DNA of 64,000 nt from contig NC_088777.1 of NCBI RefSeq assembly GCF_954871325.1, positions 46,787,366-46,851,365 of the forward strand, written 5' to 3'. The notes beneath the pieces were generated by a model. It ran no database searches. It was not told where the DNA came from and worked only from the letters and a program-made list of their open reading frames with translations. Made by a program: the position numbers and the translations under genes. Shown here one piece after another: positions 63,360-64,000 of the stretch; position 1 is the first letter of the stretch; every line of letters begins with the position of its first letter. The stretch comes from Gordionus sp. m RMFG-2023 (lineage: Eukaryota > Nematomorpha > Gordioida > Chordodea > Parachordodidae).

Positions 63360-64000
63360 GTTTATTACCCACCAAGTTATAAATTAATAATTAAATTTTT
63401 ATTTGAAAGAATTTCCCTCTACTAATTTATAAATATAATTATAGTTTGAATAGATTGGGTCTTTTAGGAGGCTATATTACTAACTCAGCTGTTGATTTAA
63501 TAAAATTTTATATATCAGAAATATGCAGAACTCAAAAATTTTAAGTTCGACCCGCCCCGGGTTTTTAAAGCCCGGTCCTGAATTTAAAATTTTTTTTTTA
63601 TTTTGCAACAACAAAATTACGGAATAGTATTTCGCGAAGTATTTCGAAAGGAAAATTTTATAGTAGCAGTAAACGATCCATAACATATTAAATAATATTT
63701 TTTTAAAAAAAATATTTAAAATCAACCCATCCCCGCTTTTTTTTAAGTTGTGTCCTAAATATCAAAAATATTAAATTTATTAATTTTGAAGAAAATAATG
63801 CTTTGTCCTAAATCTAAAAAATATAAATAAAAAAATTTATTAAATTTGAAGAAAAAAATAATAGAAATTAATAATTTTGAATAATATATTTTTCAAAATC
63901 TATTTAATTTGCGTAATTTTTATGAAAAATCTCTAAATATTTGGCATTGTTATTTTTCATAGTTTATTCTCGTTTATTTGTGTTTTTTTTTTCATTTTTG
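63360..64000 (+). other. start of intron 11
   Basis: Begins GTTTATTACCC after exon 11. It contains a CGACCCGCCCCGGG patch near 63548 like those in intron 1. No further exon of the FERM gene was recognised before the window ends. Confidence 0.5.

Overview
The window is very AT-rich animal DNA dominated by mobile elements, and it carries one clear host gene. The organism is a metazoan, probably an invertebrate: eleven spliced exons on the + strand (30461-63359) encode the FERM and FERM-adjacent domains of a Yurt/EPB41L5-type protein 4.1 relative, a family known from animals. The introns are long and full of transposons. The lineage cannot be fixed more closely from the sequence alone.

Layout. 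1-9160: AT-rich intergenic DNA with a decayed MULE transposase (1311-2267, - strand), a - strand series of tandem micro-exon-like units (2817-3233), and three nested non-autonomous DNA transposons (about 3745-6720). 9165-16075: a fragment of a small LTR element, a 0.8 kb satellite-like array, a 1.8 kb TIR element, hAT-like transposase remnants, a GAAA microsatellite and a compact non-coding LTR element (13365-15215). 16090-24658: a broken Ty3/Gypsy element whose 5' LTR holds a 4.74 kb foldback element (16170-20913), a giant palindrome with a perfect 8-bp target duplication. 25350-29267: a - strand series of duplicated exon-like units, all phase 0-0. 30461-63359: the Yurt-like gene. Its first intron is 15.6 kb and carries several MITEs. 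Its ninth intron (6.5 kb) holds two near-identical 2.4 kb hAT copies in inverted orientation.

Most notable points. (1) The four target-site copies around the two hAT elements are exchanged in the pattern expected if the 0.7 kb between them was inverted by recombination between the copies. (2) The foldback element is built from about 120-bp monomers, most carrying the palindrome GACAATTGTC, and it shares its terminal motif TAGTGTTGTTAA with a dispersed family of about 200-bp MITEs. (3) Two separate - strand regions contain tandemly duplicated, phase-symmetric short exons with AG/GT borders, which look like an exon-duplication gene architecture whose product I do not recognise. (4) The complete FERM reading frame can be followed through every splice junction, including a 43-nt exon.
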